DNA of 56,614 bases, taken from positions 1 through 56,614 of the forward strand of contig NZ_BJXB01000032.1 of NCBI RefSeq assembly GCF_007990775.1, read 5' to 3'. Every line of letters begins with the position of its first letter. Position 1 is the first letter of the stretch. Shown piece after piece: positions 1 to 7,793 of the stretch. The position numbers were made by a program, and so were the translations under genes. Source of the stretch: Deinococcus cellulosilyticus NBRC 106333 = KACC 11606 (GTDB lineage: Bacteria > Deinococcota > Deinococci > Deinococcales > Deinococcaceae). The notes under the pieces are model-generated. The model saw only the letters and a list, made by a program, of their open reading frames with translations. It did not search any database and was not told the DNA's origin.

Positions 1-417
1 TTTGGCCAGCAGGATCAGTTCACGCTCGGGCACCAGACCGTCCAGGACGATCATGGCATCCACATTTTTTTCCAGCAGGCGGGCGAATGGAGTTCTCAGC
101 GCAGGCTTTCTGACCTGTCCACTGGCAAAAATGGGGTGGTAGGGGCTCCCTTCCAGACCTTGATCAATGCCCTTGAGAATTTCTCCGTAAAAAGGACTGG
201 AAATCTCCTGGGTCACCACGCCAATGGTAAAAGAGGGCTCCTGAAAGGGACTTCTGTTCATCACACCATGGTTGTATCCCAGGCGTTGAATGGCTTCCAG
301 AACGGCCTTATGTTTTTCTGGGGCCACCTGGGCGGTGCCATTGATCACCCGCGAGACGGTGCTGGGGGAAACTCCAGCTTCCCGGGCAACATGATTTAAG
401 GTCACAGTCTCACGCAC
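1..417 (-). CDS. LacI-family transcriptional regulator, N-terminal part (cut by window edge)
   Basis: Reading leftward from a GTG start, 139 codons run open to the window edge. Residues about 5-50 form the typical LacI helix-turn-helix, with the motif GVSPSTVSRVING, followed by the hinge and the start of the periplasmic-binding-like effector domain (AMIVLDGLVPERELILLAK at the edge). The GTG start is chosen because AAGGAGG lies 4 nt upstream; the nearby ATG runs into a stop after five codons. Such proteins repress sugar genes by binding palindromes with a central CG. A site of this type (428-441) sits just before the gene, suggesting autoregulation, and a perfect palindrome lies at 727-740. 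The effector sugar cannot be told from this fragment. The family is secure; the target set is inferred. Confidence 0.9.
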   Translation of the reverse strand, partial: MRETVTLNHVAREAGVSPSTVSRVINGTAQVAPEKHKAVLEAIQRLGYNHGVMNRSPFQEPSFTIGVVTQEISSPFYGEILKGIDQGLEGSPYHPIFASGQVRKPALRTPFARLLEKNVDAMIVLDGLVPERELILLAK

Positions 418-427
418 ATGTCCTCCT

Positions 428-441
428 TGACAGCGTTTTCA
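428..441. promoter_or_regulatory. LacI-type operator-like site, TGACAGCGTTTTCA
   Basis: This 14-mer has a central CG and fits the cre/LacI-family shape (TGA....CG....TCA). It lies directly upstream of the LacI gene's ribosome binding site, as expected for autoregulation. The identical 14-mer recurs at 45387-45400 upstream of the GH16 glucanase gene. Binding is inferred. Confidence 0.5.
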
Positions 442-726
442 GACTTTGGCTTCCCCAGGCACTTCTCGACTTCTGCACACAGGCACGACCGAGAAACTGC
501 TTTTGGAACAGTGTTTGAGTGAAGTTTTCATGATGATATCGGTATTCGATATCGATTGTCAATACCCATGGTTTTGTCCTGAGATCAGGTTTCGTGAGCA
601 ACAATGAGCTGTCCTGGGGACAGGAAGATCCAGCTTCCGGCTGTATTTCTCTCATTCCCTCAAGATTTCTGGCATAAAAGCCTGATCATTAAACGCTTTT
701 TGTCGCATTCAGACCCTCTGGACATT

Positions 727-740
727 TGAAAACGTTTTCA
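727..740. promoter_or_regulatory. Perfect LacI-type operator palindrome TGAAAACGTTTTCA
   Basis: A perfect 14-bp palindrome with central CG that matches the cre-like consensus of LacI/CcpA-family regulators. It lies between the divergent LacI gene and the thrS leader, about 65 bp upstream of the proposed thrS -35 box. It differs from the site at 428-441 at two positions. The rest of 442-804 shows no gene. Confidence 0.55.
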
Positions 741-804
741 GAGTCTCTCTGCTGTCCTCAAACCTCTGACTGCAGAAAACCCTGGCAATCGCCAGTTGGC
801 CTAC

Positions 805-834
805 TTGACGCTTTGCTTCGCTGGCCCTTACACT
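805..834 (+). promoter_or_regulatory. Promoter of the thrS leader (-35 TTGACG, -10 TACACT)
   Basis: TTGACG (805-810) is separated by 18 bp from TACACT (829-834). The predicted start of transcription is at about 841-842, so the leader ORF at 842 would begin at or next to the 5' end of the RNA, that is, leaderless. This agrees with the absence of any Shine-Dalgarno sequence before 842. Confidence 0.5.
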
Positions 835-841
835 CCAGACA

Positions 842-889
842 ATGAACCGGAACTTCACCACCACCATGCAGGGGGACACCTGGGCTTAA
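842..889 (+). CDS. Thr-rich leader peptide of thrS (putative attenuator peptide)
   Basis: A 15-codon ORF encodes MNRNFTTTMQGDTWA, with three consecutive ACC threonine codons (857-865) and a fourth ACC at 878-880. It stops at 887-889, about 20 bp before a strong intrinsic terminator that itself precedes the threonyl-tRNA synthetase gene. This is the layout of ribosome-mediated attenuation: stalling at Thr codons when charged tRNA-Thr is scarce would favour readthrough into thrS. No Shine-Dalgarno sequence is present, but the -10 hexamer ends 7 nt before the ATG, fitting leaderless translation. The codons and terminator are seen directly; regulation by threonine is inferred. Chance occurrence of a short Thr-containing ORF remains possible. 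Confidence 0.5.
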   Translation: MNRNFTTTMQGDTWA

Positions 890-943
890 AAGCTCCATCG
901 GTGATCCCCCGGCCTGCGTTTGGTGCACAGGCCGGTTTTTTTT
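871..943 (+). terminator. thrS attenuator: terminator hairpin plus overlapping alternative helix
   Basis: CCGGCCTG (909-916) pairs perfectly with CAGGCCGG (928-935) and is followed by eight T residues (936-943), a textbook intrinsic terminator located upstream of the thrS start at 967. An alternative helix pairs 871-880 (GGGGGACACC) with 900-910 (GGTGATCCCCC, one bulged base) and takes two bases from the terminator stem. The two structures therefore compete at the stem base. The exact antiterminator pairing could not be settled by eye. Confidence 0.7.
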
Positions 944-966
944 GTTCCCGAAAGAGGTCTGAAATC

Positions 967-2856
967 ATGAAAGTGAACCCTGAACCATCCAAACAAGCCG
1001 ACCACCTCCAGCAAAACCCAGTGGTCGGATTCCAGTCTGCATCTGGAATCATTCATGACCTGTTTGCTTCAAAGCCAGAAGGAGCACAGCCCATTGCACT
1101 GCAGGACCGAGTGGCAGCACAGCTTGTCAGGCACTCTCTGGCCCATGTGCTGGCCAAGGCAGTCAAACAGCATTTTGGATCAGAGCACCCCATCCAATTT
1201 GGCATGGGCCCGGTCATTGAGAATGGTTTTTATTATGACTTTGACCTGCCTGTGCCCATCCGGGCAGAAGACTTGCCGCTGCTAGAAGAAAAAATGCGGG
1301 AAATCATCCGTCAAAACCTGCCGTTTCAGCGGTCAGAAGTGTCCAGAGAGGAAGCCGCCAGCAATTTTGCAGATCAGCCTTACAAACTGGAATTGCTGGA
1401 AAATTTACCTGAAGATGCCGTGATTTCTCTGTACCGGCAAGGGGACTTTGTGGACCTGTGCAGAGGGCCTCATGTGCCTGCAACGGGCATGATTCCCTTT
1501 TCGTTCAAATTGACGCATGTTTCGGGAGCCTACTGGAAGGGTGATTCCAGCAGGCCCATGCTGCAACGGATTTATGGGGTGGCCTTCCATGAGGGGGAAG
1601 AACTGGAACATTTCCTGTGGCAGCAGGAAGAGGCCAGAAAACGGGACCACCGCAGACTGGGGCAGCAACTCGAACTCTTCATGGTCTCCGAGGAGGTCGG
1701 TCAGGGCCTGATTCTCTGGCAGCCAAAAGGGGCGATGGTGCGCCTCCTCATCGAGGAATTCAGCCGCAAAGCCCACCTGATGCATGGCTACGACTGGGTG
1801 ATCTCTCCCCACATTGGCAGGGCGCAGCTGTGGGAAACGTCCGGTCACCTGGATTTCTACAAAGACAGCATGTACGCCCCGATGGACCTTGATGGTGAGG
1901 CTTACTACGCCAAACCCATGAATTGCCCGTTTCACATCGAGATCTACAAAAACAAAAAGCGCTCTTACCGCGAGCTCCCTCTCAGGTACGCTGAATTTGG
2001 CACGGTGTACCGTTATGAGCTTTCGGGTGCATTGCACGGACTGACACGGGTGCGTGGATTCACCCAGGACGATGCCCACATCTTCTGCACGGCAGATCAG
2101 GCGGAAGCAGAAATCTCAAGAGCCCTGGAGTTCTCGCTGTTTGTGCTCAGAAGCTTTGGGCTCTCAGATTTCACGGCCTACCTGTCCACGCGTCCAGAGG
2201 AGTCTGTGGGAGAGGCAAAAGACTGGGACCTTGCCACGGAAAGCCTGCGCAGAGCTCTTGAAAAAGCCCATCTGCCTTATGACATTGATGAGGGTGGAGG
2301 GGCATTTTACGGTCCCAAAATTGACCTGAAAGTCAAAGACGCCCTGGGCAGGCAGTGGCAGCTCAGCACTATCCAGTTTGATTTCAATCTGGCAGAGCGT
2401 TTCAGGCTGGAATACATTGCCGAGGATGGGCAGGCAAAACGCCCCTTCATGGTCCACCGTGCACTGTTCGGCAGCATGGAACGCTTCTTCGGGGTGCTGC
2501 TGGAGCATCACGCAGGCGAGTTCCCCCTGTGGCTTGCTCCGGTGCAGGCAAAAATCATTCCCATTGCAGACAGGCACATCGAGTACGCCCAGAAAGTCGC
2601 TTCTCAGATTCGGGCACATCAGGGCCGTGCAGAGGTGGACCTGAGAAACGAACGCATGCAGGCCAAAATCCGGGATGCAGAACTGCAAAAAATCCCCCTG
2701 GTTCTGGTGGTGGGAGATCGGGAGGCGCAGGAAAATCAGGTCAGCGTGAGGGAACGTGGGGTGAAGGAACAGCAGGTGATGTCTGTTGAGGGTTTGCTGG
2801 AGAAACTGAGAGGAGCCTCGGTGGACCAGTTGCTCCATGGCAATCCGTCTTTTTGA
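967..2856 (+). CDS. thrS: Threonyl-tRNA synthetase without a recognisable TGS domain
   Basis: This 629-residue class II synthetase charges tRNA-Thr with threonine in the cytoplasm. The N2 editing domain starts at H56-S-L-A-H60 and includes a YYDFDLP stretch and CRGPHVPATG. The catalytic core shows AKPMNCPFHIEIY (zinc-site Cys), motif 2 (LTRVRGFTQDDAHIF), motif 3 (GSMERFFGVLLEHHAGEFP) and a C-terminal anticodon-binding domain. The start at 967 follows AAAGAGG; an in-frame extension to 796 would translate through the attenuator terminator and is rejected. Usual ThrRS carries a ~60-residue TGS domain first; here the ~55 N-terminal residues show no TGS pattern, so this may be a second, divergent copy. 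Transcription seems to be controlled by the leader upstream. Confidence 0.93.
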   Translation: MKVNPEPSKQADHLQQNPVVGFQSASGIIHDLFASKPEGAQPIALQDRVAAQLVRHSLAHVLAKAVKQHFGSEHPIQFGMGPVIENGFYYDFDLPVPIRAEDLPLLEEKMREIIRQNLPFQRSEVSREEAASNFADQPYKLELLENLPEDAVISLYRQGDFVDLCRGPHVPATGMIPFSFKLTHVSGAYWKGDSSRPMLQRIYGVAFHEGEELEHFLWQQEEARKRDHRRLGQQLELFMVSEEVGQGLILWQPKGAMVRLLIEEFSRKAHLMHGYDWVISPHIGRAQLWETSGHLDFYKDSMYAPMDLDGEAYYAKPMNCPFHIEIYKNKKRSYRELPLRYAEFGTVYRYELSGALHGLTRVRGFTQDDAHIFCTADQAEAEISRALEFSLFVLRSFGLSDFTAYLSTRPEESVGEAKDWDLATESLRRALEKAHLPYDIDEGGGAFYGPKIDLKVKDALGRQWQLSTIQFDFNLAERFRLEYIAEDGQAKRPFMVHRALFGSMERFFGVLLEHHAGEFPLWLAPVQAKIIPIADRHIEYAQKVASQIRAHQGRAEVDLRNERMQAKIRDAELQKIPLVLVVGDREAQENQVSVRERGVKEQQVMSVEGLLEKLRGASVDQLLHGNPSF

Positions 2857-2881
2857 TTCTGTTTGACCACTTTGCATTGAG

Positions 2882-2904
2882 ACCGGCCAGATGGCCGGTT
2901 TTTG
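2882..2904 (+). terminator. Intrinsic terminator after thrS
   Basis: ACCGGCC (2882-2888) pairs with GGCCGGT (2893-2899) across a 4-nt loop and is followed by a T-rich run. It lies 25 bp after the thrS stop codon, separating thrS from the GH114 operon. Confidence 0.85.
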
Positions 2905-2989
2905 TTTTCAGGACAGACGCGAGAGAAACGTCTGACCCTTTACCGATCCCAGGATGATGGCATGTTCAGTCATATATCTCCAAGTCGAA

Positions 2990-3051
2990 TCACCAGATGA
3001 TCACATTCGCTTACCAGAATGATTGACTTTGATCACATGATCCCCTAGGAT
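2990..3051 (+). promoter_or_regulatory. Promoter and repeated operator of the GH114/ABC operon
   Basis: TTGACT (3023-3028) and TAGGAT (3046-3051) are 17 bp apart and form a sigma-70-type promoter. Two repeats of a T(C/T)ACCAGA-ATGAT motif lie at 2990-3001 and 3011-3023; the second runs into the -35 box. TGATCACAT occurs at 2998-3006 and 3030-3038, 32 bp apart (about three helical turns). The 17-mer at 3011-3027 matches 14 of 17 positions at 15866-15882, in the same register to the -35 box of the second GH114 gene. Regulation by a common factor is inferred; the factor is unknown. Confidence 0.6.
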
Positions 3052-3120
3052 GAGGGTACAGAAATTCCCTGATGTTGCAGCGGCCTTGCCGCAGTCTTGT
3101 TTTATTTCCCGGAGGAAGTC

Positions 3121-4572
3121 ATGCACAGAAAGACCCTGATCACCGGCTCACTCATGCTCACCTGCTTTCTTTCCCTTGCTCATGCCCAGAGCCTGAAACC
3201 CGAGTACATCGCCCAGGCCACCGAGCGCACCATCACCCTCGATGGGGACCTCAGCGACTGGGCTGGACTCCCCCAGTACACCATCGAGATGTCCAACGGC
3301 TTCCCCTCTGTTCCAGTCAGTTCCAAAGGTTATTTCCAGGTGGCTTATGACAAGGACAACCTCTATCTGGTGGGTGTGTTCAATCAGGCCAAAGATACAG
3401 TGCTGGCCAAGCTTGCTCAGGACGCACCCGAATGGTGGAACGATGACGTGCTGGAAATCTACTTCCAGCCCAACCGCACCGACAAAGTGCCCACCAGCCA
3501 GCACTTTGCCATCAACCCCGCAGGCGTGCGCTTCAAGAACTACACCGCCACCACCGAGTACCAGACGGCTTCCAAAATTGAGGACAACCGCTGGATCGTG
3601 GAAGTGGCTTTCCCTCTAGGCAAGGGTGTTTTTGCTGCAGCAGGAGACGGCAGCGCCTGGAACCTGAAGGTGGGCCGCGAGCACCAGAAAGCTGGAGAAT
3701 ACCCTTTGTGGCCCATGGGTGGTGATTTCAACGCCGAAACCAACTACGGCATCCTGAGCTTCAACAAGACCCTGCAAGATGCGCAATCCCTGGTCGGCAA
3801 GTATCAGGTGGCACAGGAAAGCGCAACCCCGATCATCAGCCGGGTGTCTGACATCTCTTCTTTTGCAACCTATTACGGAAAAGATGCAGCAACCATCAGC
3901 AAACTGAGCAACTTTGATCTGGCGATCACCCAGCCCGGGCTTTCAAAAGAGCAGCTTGATGCCCTGCATGAAAACGGCACCCGCGTGGTGGCCTACCTGA
4001 GCATCGGGGAACTTGATCCCGGAAGCGCATGGGCCGGCGAAGTGAAAGACAGCTGGGTGCTGGGCACCAATGCCAACTGGGGCTCCAAGTTCGTGAACGC
4101 CAGCGAAGTCGGATGGCAGGACATCATGGTCCGTGAAACTGGAAAACTGATTGCCCAGGGTTACGACGGGGTTTTCCTGGACACCCTTGACACCGCAGAT
4201 GTTTATCCTCAGGCCGCTCCTGGACTGGTGGCCACCGTTGAGAAGCTGCGCAAAACCTACCCTGATGCTGTGATCGTGCAGAACAGAGGCTTCTCCCTCC
4301 TCAAACAGACCGCCGAACTGGTGGATGCCGTGATGTTCGAAGGGTTCTCCAGCGCCTGGGATTTCAACAAGAAGGAATATCACGCTGTGCAGGGCGATCC
4401 CAACTTTGTGGCCTCTTACGCCAAGCGGGGCCTGGTTGTGCTGGCCCAGGATTACGCCAACCCAGACGATACCGCCACCATCACCAACGATTACGTGCGT
4501 GCCAGAGAGTACGGCTTCATTCCCTACGTTGCCAACCTGATGCTGGACCAGCTCTACATCCCTGAATTGTGA
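3121..4572 (+). CDS. Secreted GH114 endo-alpha-1,4-polygalactosaminidase with N-terminal CBM9-like domain
   Basis: The 483-residue protein begins with a signal peptide (cleavage likely after AHA, residue 22). Residues ~30-210 resemble a CBM9-type carbohydrate-binding domain (TITLDGDLSDWAG at the start). Residues ~235-480 form a TIM-barrel of the GH114/TM1410 type, with strands Y292-L-S-I-G-E297 and FLDTLD (D354, D357), typical acidic positions of this family. Family members cleave alpha-1,4-linked galactosamine polymers. The ATG at 3121 has GGAGGAAG just upstream, better than an earlier in-frame start at 3097. It opens a block with a sugar ABC transporter and amino-sugar catabolic genes, so it likely makes the imported oligosaccharides. 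The exact substrate is not proven. Confidence 0.85.
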   Translation: MHRKTLITGSLMLTCFLSLAHAQSLKPEYIAQATERTITLDGDLSDWAGLPQYTIEMSNGFPSVPVSSKGYFQVAYDKDNLYLVGVFNQAKDTVLAKLAQDAPEWWNDDVLEIYFQPNRTDKVPTSQHFAINPAGVRFKNYTATTEYQTASKIEDNRWIVEVAFPLGKGVFAAAGDGSAWNLKVGREHQKAGEYPLWPMGGDFNAETNYGILSFNKTLQDAQSLVGKYQVAQESATPIISRVSDISSFATYYGKDAATISKLSNFDLAITQPGLSKEQLDALHENGTRVVAYLSIGELDPGSAWAGEVKDSWVLGTNANWGSKFVNASEVGWQDIMVRETGKLIAQGYDGVFLDTLDTADVYPQAAPGLVATVEKLRKTYPDAVIVQNRGFSLLKQTAELVDAVMFEGFSSAWDFNKKEYHAVQGDPNFVASYAKRGLVVLAQDYANPDDTATITNDYVRAREYGFIPYVANLMLDQLYIPEL

Positions 4573-4600
4573 TGATTGAAGGTAAGAGACAGGAGGAGCC

Positions 4601-5545
4601 ATGCTGATTCAGCCAACCCGCAAACCCAAAGAGAAACTCAGCAACCTGAGGCAGCAGGAAGCCCTGCTCGCCTACCTGCTGATTCTGCCTTCCACCATCG
4701 GGATTCTGGTGTTCGCCGTGTTTCCGATCCTGGCCTCCATGGGGATCTCCATGACCAGCTGGGGAGGACTCACCCAGCCCAGCCTGGAAAACTTCAGGAG
4801 CCAGTTCAACGGCATTGAGAATTACCAGACGGCGCTCAGCGATGACCGGGTGGTGCGCTCCATTCAGCACACCCTCACTTACGTGCTCCTCTCTGTCCCC
4901 ATCGGCATTGCCGTGTCCCTGGCAATTGCCACTTTGATCCACAACCTGAAAGCAGGCTGGCTTCGGACCTTCTTCCGCACCACCTATTACCTCCCCATGG
5001 TCACCATTGGTGTTGCTGTCGCCCTCCTCTGGCAACTGCTGCTCAACCCGCAGGGCCTGATCAATCTGATGCTCAGCTGGTTTGGCATCAAAGGCCCTGC
5101 ATGGCTGGCCTCGCCTGAATGGGTGCTTCCCGCCATTGCCCTCTTCTCGGTTTGGCAGGGCTCGGGAACCAGTGTGATCCTGTTCCTGACGGCGCTCAGC
5201 AACGTTCGAAAGGAGCTTTACGAAGCGGCACAACTGGACGGGGCCACCGGATGGAATGCTTTTTTGAAGATCACCCTCCCCATGATCAGCCCGACCATCT
5301 TTCTGGTGATGGTGCTCTCCCTGATCTCCAGCATCCAGGTGTTCGATGCCGTGCTGGTGATGACCAACGGGGGACCTGGAGACTCCAGCACCACCATCGC
5401 CGTGTACATCTACAAGACCGCCTTCCAGTACTTCAAGTACGGCTACTCTGCAGCCCTCGCCTGGATTCTGGCCATCTTCCTGATCGTGCTGACCCTGATT
5501 CAATGGCGCGTGCAGAGACAGTGGGTGAATTATGACCAACAGTAA
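4601..5545 (+). CDS. CUT1-family sugar ABC transporter permease (MalF/UgpA type)
   Basis: This 314-residue inner-membrane protein has about six hydrophobic spans and the EAA loop typical of binding-protein-dependent permeases (EAAQLDGATGWNAFLKITLP, around residues 207-226). It pairs with the downstream MalG-type permease and the solute-binding protein to form a carbohydrate importer. AGGAGG precedes the ATG at 4601, 28 bp after the GH114 stop. It overlaps the next permease gene by 14 bp, showing tight coupling. No ATPase gene is in the cluster; as in many CUT1 systems a shared MsmX-like ATPase elsewhere may serve it (inference). The likely cargo, from context, is galactosamine-containing oligosaccharides. 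Confidence 0.93.
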   Translation: MLIQPTRKPKEKLSNLRQQEALLAYLLILPSTIGILVFAVFPILASMGISMTSWGGLTQPSLENFRSQFNGIENYQTALSDDRVVRSIQHTLTYVLLSVPIGIAVSLAIATLIHNLKAGWLRTFFRTTYYLPMVTIGVAVALLWQLLLNPQGLINLMLSWFGIKGPAWLASPEWVLPAIALFSVWQGSGTSVILFLTALSNVRKELYEAAQLDGATGWNAFLKITLPMISPTIFLVMVLSLISSIQVFDAVLVMTNGGPGDSSTTIAVYIYKTAFQYFKYGYSAALAWILAIFLIVLTLIQWRVQRQWVNYDQQ

Positions 5546-6410
5546 ACCCCAGAACCTGCCTGTCACCCACGAAAAGGCCCGCAAAACCGTGAAAGCCCCC
5601 TTAAACCAGTACCTGATTGTGTTCGTGCTGTCTCTCGGCGCATTGATGATCTTCCTGCCCTTTCTGTGGATGATCTTCACCAGTTTCAAGACCCCCACCG
5701 AAGCTTACGCCTGGCCTCCGGTCTGGCTCCCGAAGGAATGGAACCTCAAAAACTTCCAGCAGCTCTTTGACACCATTCCCTTTTTGAAGATGTTCGTGAA
5801 CAGCGTCTGGACTTCTGTGGCCATCGCCTCCCTGAACATCCTGACTGCAGCCCCTGCAGCCTATGCTTTTGCAAGATTGCGTTTCCCCGGAAACGACCTT
5901 TTCTTCAGCTCCCACCTGCTGTCCATGATCGTGCCCTGGCAGGTCACCCTGATTCCGACCTTCTTGATGGTCAAACAGTTTGGCTGGTACGACTCTTACG
6001 CCGCCCTGATCATCCCCAGCATCTCCAACGCTTTCACGGTGTTTCTCTTGTTTCAGTTCTTCAGAAACCTGCCCAAAAGCCTCGAAGAAAGCATTCTGGT
6101 CGATGGGGGCACCTGGTTCACCGCCCTGTGGCACATCGGGATTCCCGCTTCCAGAGGCGCAATTGCTGCCGCGTGGCTCTTCGCCTTCCTGGGCAACTGG
6201 CAGAACTTCCTGTGGCCCCTGATCGTGCTGCAGTCCCAGGACAAGATGGTGCTTCCCGTGGGACTCCTCAGCCTGCAGAACCAGTTCTCGGTCAATGTGC
6301 CGGTCCTGATGGCCGGAGCCACCCTGGCAAGCCTGCCCACCATCATCGCTTACCTGTTCGTTCAGAGATACCTCACCGATTCCGCGATCACCAGCGGAAT
6401 CAAGGGATAA
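5532..6410 (+). CDS. CUT1-family sugar ABC transporter permease (MalG type)
   Basis: A 292-residue permease with an N-terminal membrane span after a basic lead segment, the conserved FLPFLWMIFTSFKTPTEAY stretch, and an EAA-like loop (EESILVDGGTWFTALWHIGIP) near residues 187-207. The loop has ESI rather than the usual EAA at its start. It forms the second half of the transmembrane channel with the gene upstream, whose 3' end it overlaps by 14 bp. A hairpin at 6479-6501 separates it from the solute-binding protein gene, which is the usual place for differential mRNA stability in such operons. Assignment to the family is secure; substrate is inferred from neighbours. Confidence 0.93.
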   Translation: MTNSKPQNLPVTHEKARKTVKAPLNQYLIVFVLSLGALMIFLPFLWMIFTSFKTPTEAYAWPPVWLPKEWNLKNFQQLFDTIPFLKMFVNSVWTSVAIASLNILTAAPAAYAFARLRFPGNDLFFSSHLLSMIVPWQVTLIPTFLMVKQFGWYDSYAALIIPSISNAFTVFLLFQFFRNLPKSLEESILVDGGTWFTALWHIGIPASRGAIAAAWLFAFLGNWQNFLWPLIVLQSQDKMVLPVGLLSLQNQFSVNVPVLMAGATLASLPTIIAYLFVQRYLTDSAITSGIKG

Positions 6411-6478
6411 CCCCAGATCTGGCACTGAAAGCCTGATCTCTTCCCCCTGGCCAAGATTTCCATTCGCTTCCCTCAGGC

Positions 6479-6501
6479 AAAACTGAGCAAAGCTCAGTTT
6501 T
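6479..6501 (+). terminator. Intercistronic hairpin between permease and binding-protein genes
   Basis: AAAACTGAGC (6479-6488) pairs perfectly with GCTCAGTTTT (6492-6501) over a 3-nt loop. The short T-run suggests partial termination or protection of an mRNA end, a common way to raise binding-protein levels over permease levels. Direction of the effect is inferred. Confidence 0.6.
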
Positions 6502-6527
6502 CCCGAAAGTGCACAAGGAGTACCCAT

Positions 6528-7793
6528 ATGAAAAAAGCTTTTGGTCTGACCCTTTCCCTGCTGGCCCTCGGCATTGCTTCCGCCCAGAAAGTGACCATCG
6601 ACTACGCCACCTGGGACGCCACCCGCCAGAAAACCGACGAGGCCCTGATTGCCGCCTTCGAGAAGGCCAACCCCACCATCGACGTGAAATACAACCTGGT
6701 GCCCTGGGGCGTGTACTGGCAGAAAGCCGCAGCCATGACCGCAGGTGGAAGCACCTTCGACGTGATGTGGATGAACCTGGACAACTTCCCCTTCTACCAG
6801 TCCCAGGGTGCCCTCGCTCCCCTTTCTGTTCCTGAAAAATCCCTCTCTGCAATCAACAAGAACATGCTCGATCCCTACCGTGTGGGAGGCAAGCTTTACG
6901 GGGTGCCCCTCGGACCCCAGGCCGTGACGGTTTTCGTGAACCGTGCCCTGTTTAAAGAGCGTGGCGTGGCCATTCCCACCAAAGAGTGGACCTGGGACCA
7001 GATGCTGGACGCCGCCAAGAAACTCACCTTTGAGAAAGACGGCAAGAAGATCTGGGGCATCAACGCCCAGGACCTGCAAATCGACCTCGAATACGGCATG
7101 AGCTTTTATTACTCCAACGGGGGCAAAGGGGTGATCCGCAAGTCCGGCAAGACCTTCAAGGCCAACCTGGATCGCACCTTCAGTGACACCGCCCAGAAAC
7201 TCAGCGACCTGATCTACAAGCACAAGGTCAGCGCAGGACCCGCCGATGTGGGCCAGCAGGGCTACCAGCAGTTCCTCGCCGGTCAGGTGGGCATCTTCGT
7301 GGAAGGCTCCTGGATGGTGCCCGTGTGGTCCCAGAACCCCGATCTGGACTGGGCTTATGCTCCTTTCCCCAGCCTCCAGAAAGGCAAGGCCGCCCGTCCG
7401 GTCTTCAGTGCCCACGCCCTGGTGGTTCCTGCCGGAAGCAAGAACAAGGAAGCCGCCAACAAACTGATCGAATGGCTGAACACCAGCACCCAGGCCCAGC
7501 GCATGATCGCCCAGAAGGGACTCCTCCCCACCCTGGCCGACGAGTACAGAACCCAGTACCTGCAGGCCCTCCCTGGCCGCAACGCTGGTGTGGTGTTTGA
7601 CCAGTTGAAAAACTCGGTGATCATCAACAGCGATGTGAGGAACCTCTCGAACCTGCCTGAAGTCCTGACCGCCCTGAACACCAGCATGAACCTGGTGTGG
7701 ACCGGCAATGCCAAAGTGGCAGACGCCGTGAAGAATGCCACCAAGGACATGCAGAACCTGCTCAATCAGGGGAAAGTGATCGGGAGCAACTGA
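6528..7793 (+). CDS. CUT1 ABC transporter sugar-binding protein (extracellular)
   Basis: This 421-residue protein has a clear signal peptide (MKKAFGLTLSLLALGIASAQ) without a lipobox cysteine, and a family 1 extracellular solute-binding fold: TIDYATWD at the start, FDVMWMNLDNFPFY, and the GSWMVPVWSQ segment near residue 262. It captures oligosaccharides and delivers them to the two permeases encoded upstream. AAGGAG lies before ATG 6528. The stop codon shares one base with the start of the kinase gene (7793), so transport and phosphorylation are coupled. Absence of a lipobox means anchoring is by another route, or the protein is free in a periplasm-like space. Confidence 0.92.
   Translation: MKKAFGLTLSLLALGIASAQKVTIDYATWDATRQKTDEALIAAFEKANPTIDVKYNLVPWGVYWQKAAAMTAGGSTFDVMWMNLDNFPFYQSQGALAPLSVPEKSLSAINKNMLDPYRVGGKLYGVPLGPQAVTVFVNRALFKERGVAIPTKEWTWDQMLDAAKKLTFEKDGKKIWGINAQDLQIDLEYGMSFYYSNGGKGVIRKSGKTFKANLDRTFSDTAQKLSDLIYKHKVSAGPADVGQQGYQQFLAGQVGIFVEGSWMVPVWSQNPDLDWAYAPFPSLQKGKAARPVFSAHALVVPAGSKNKEAANKLIEWLNTSTQAQRMIAQKGLLPTLADEYRTQYLQALPGRNAGVVFDQLKNSVIINSDVRNLSNLPEVLTALNTSMNLVWTGNAKVADAVKNATKDMQNLLNQGKVIGSN

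Noticed and set aside
781..960. T-box riboswitch upstream of thrS
   Set aside because: No T-box core (GGTGGNACC-type) or matching antiterminator was found. The Thr-rich leader ORF plus terminator explains the layout better.
796..966. In-frame extension of thrS to an upstream TTG start at 796
   Set aside because: The extension would translate through a strong intrinsic terminator with eight T and gives a His-run (HHHH) from the ACC codons read out of frame. ATG 967 has a ribosome binding site.
1405..2877. Long minus-strand reading frames across thrS (for example 1405-2079 and 2164-2877)
   Set aside because: They are mirror frames of a strongly conserved gene, without ribosome binding sites or family features.
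5601..7415. 604-codon minus-strand frame across the ABC transporter genes
   Set aside because: Low-complexity Gly/His/Val-rich composition typical of antisense shadows; the plus strand holds clear transporter genes.
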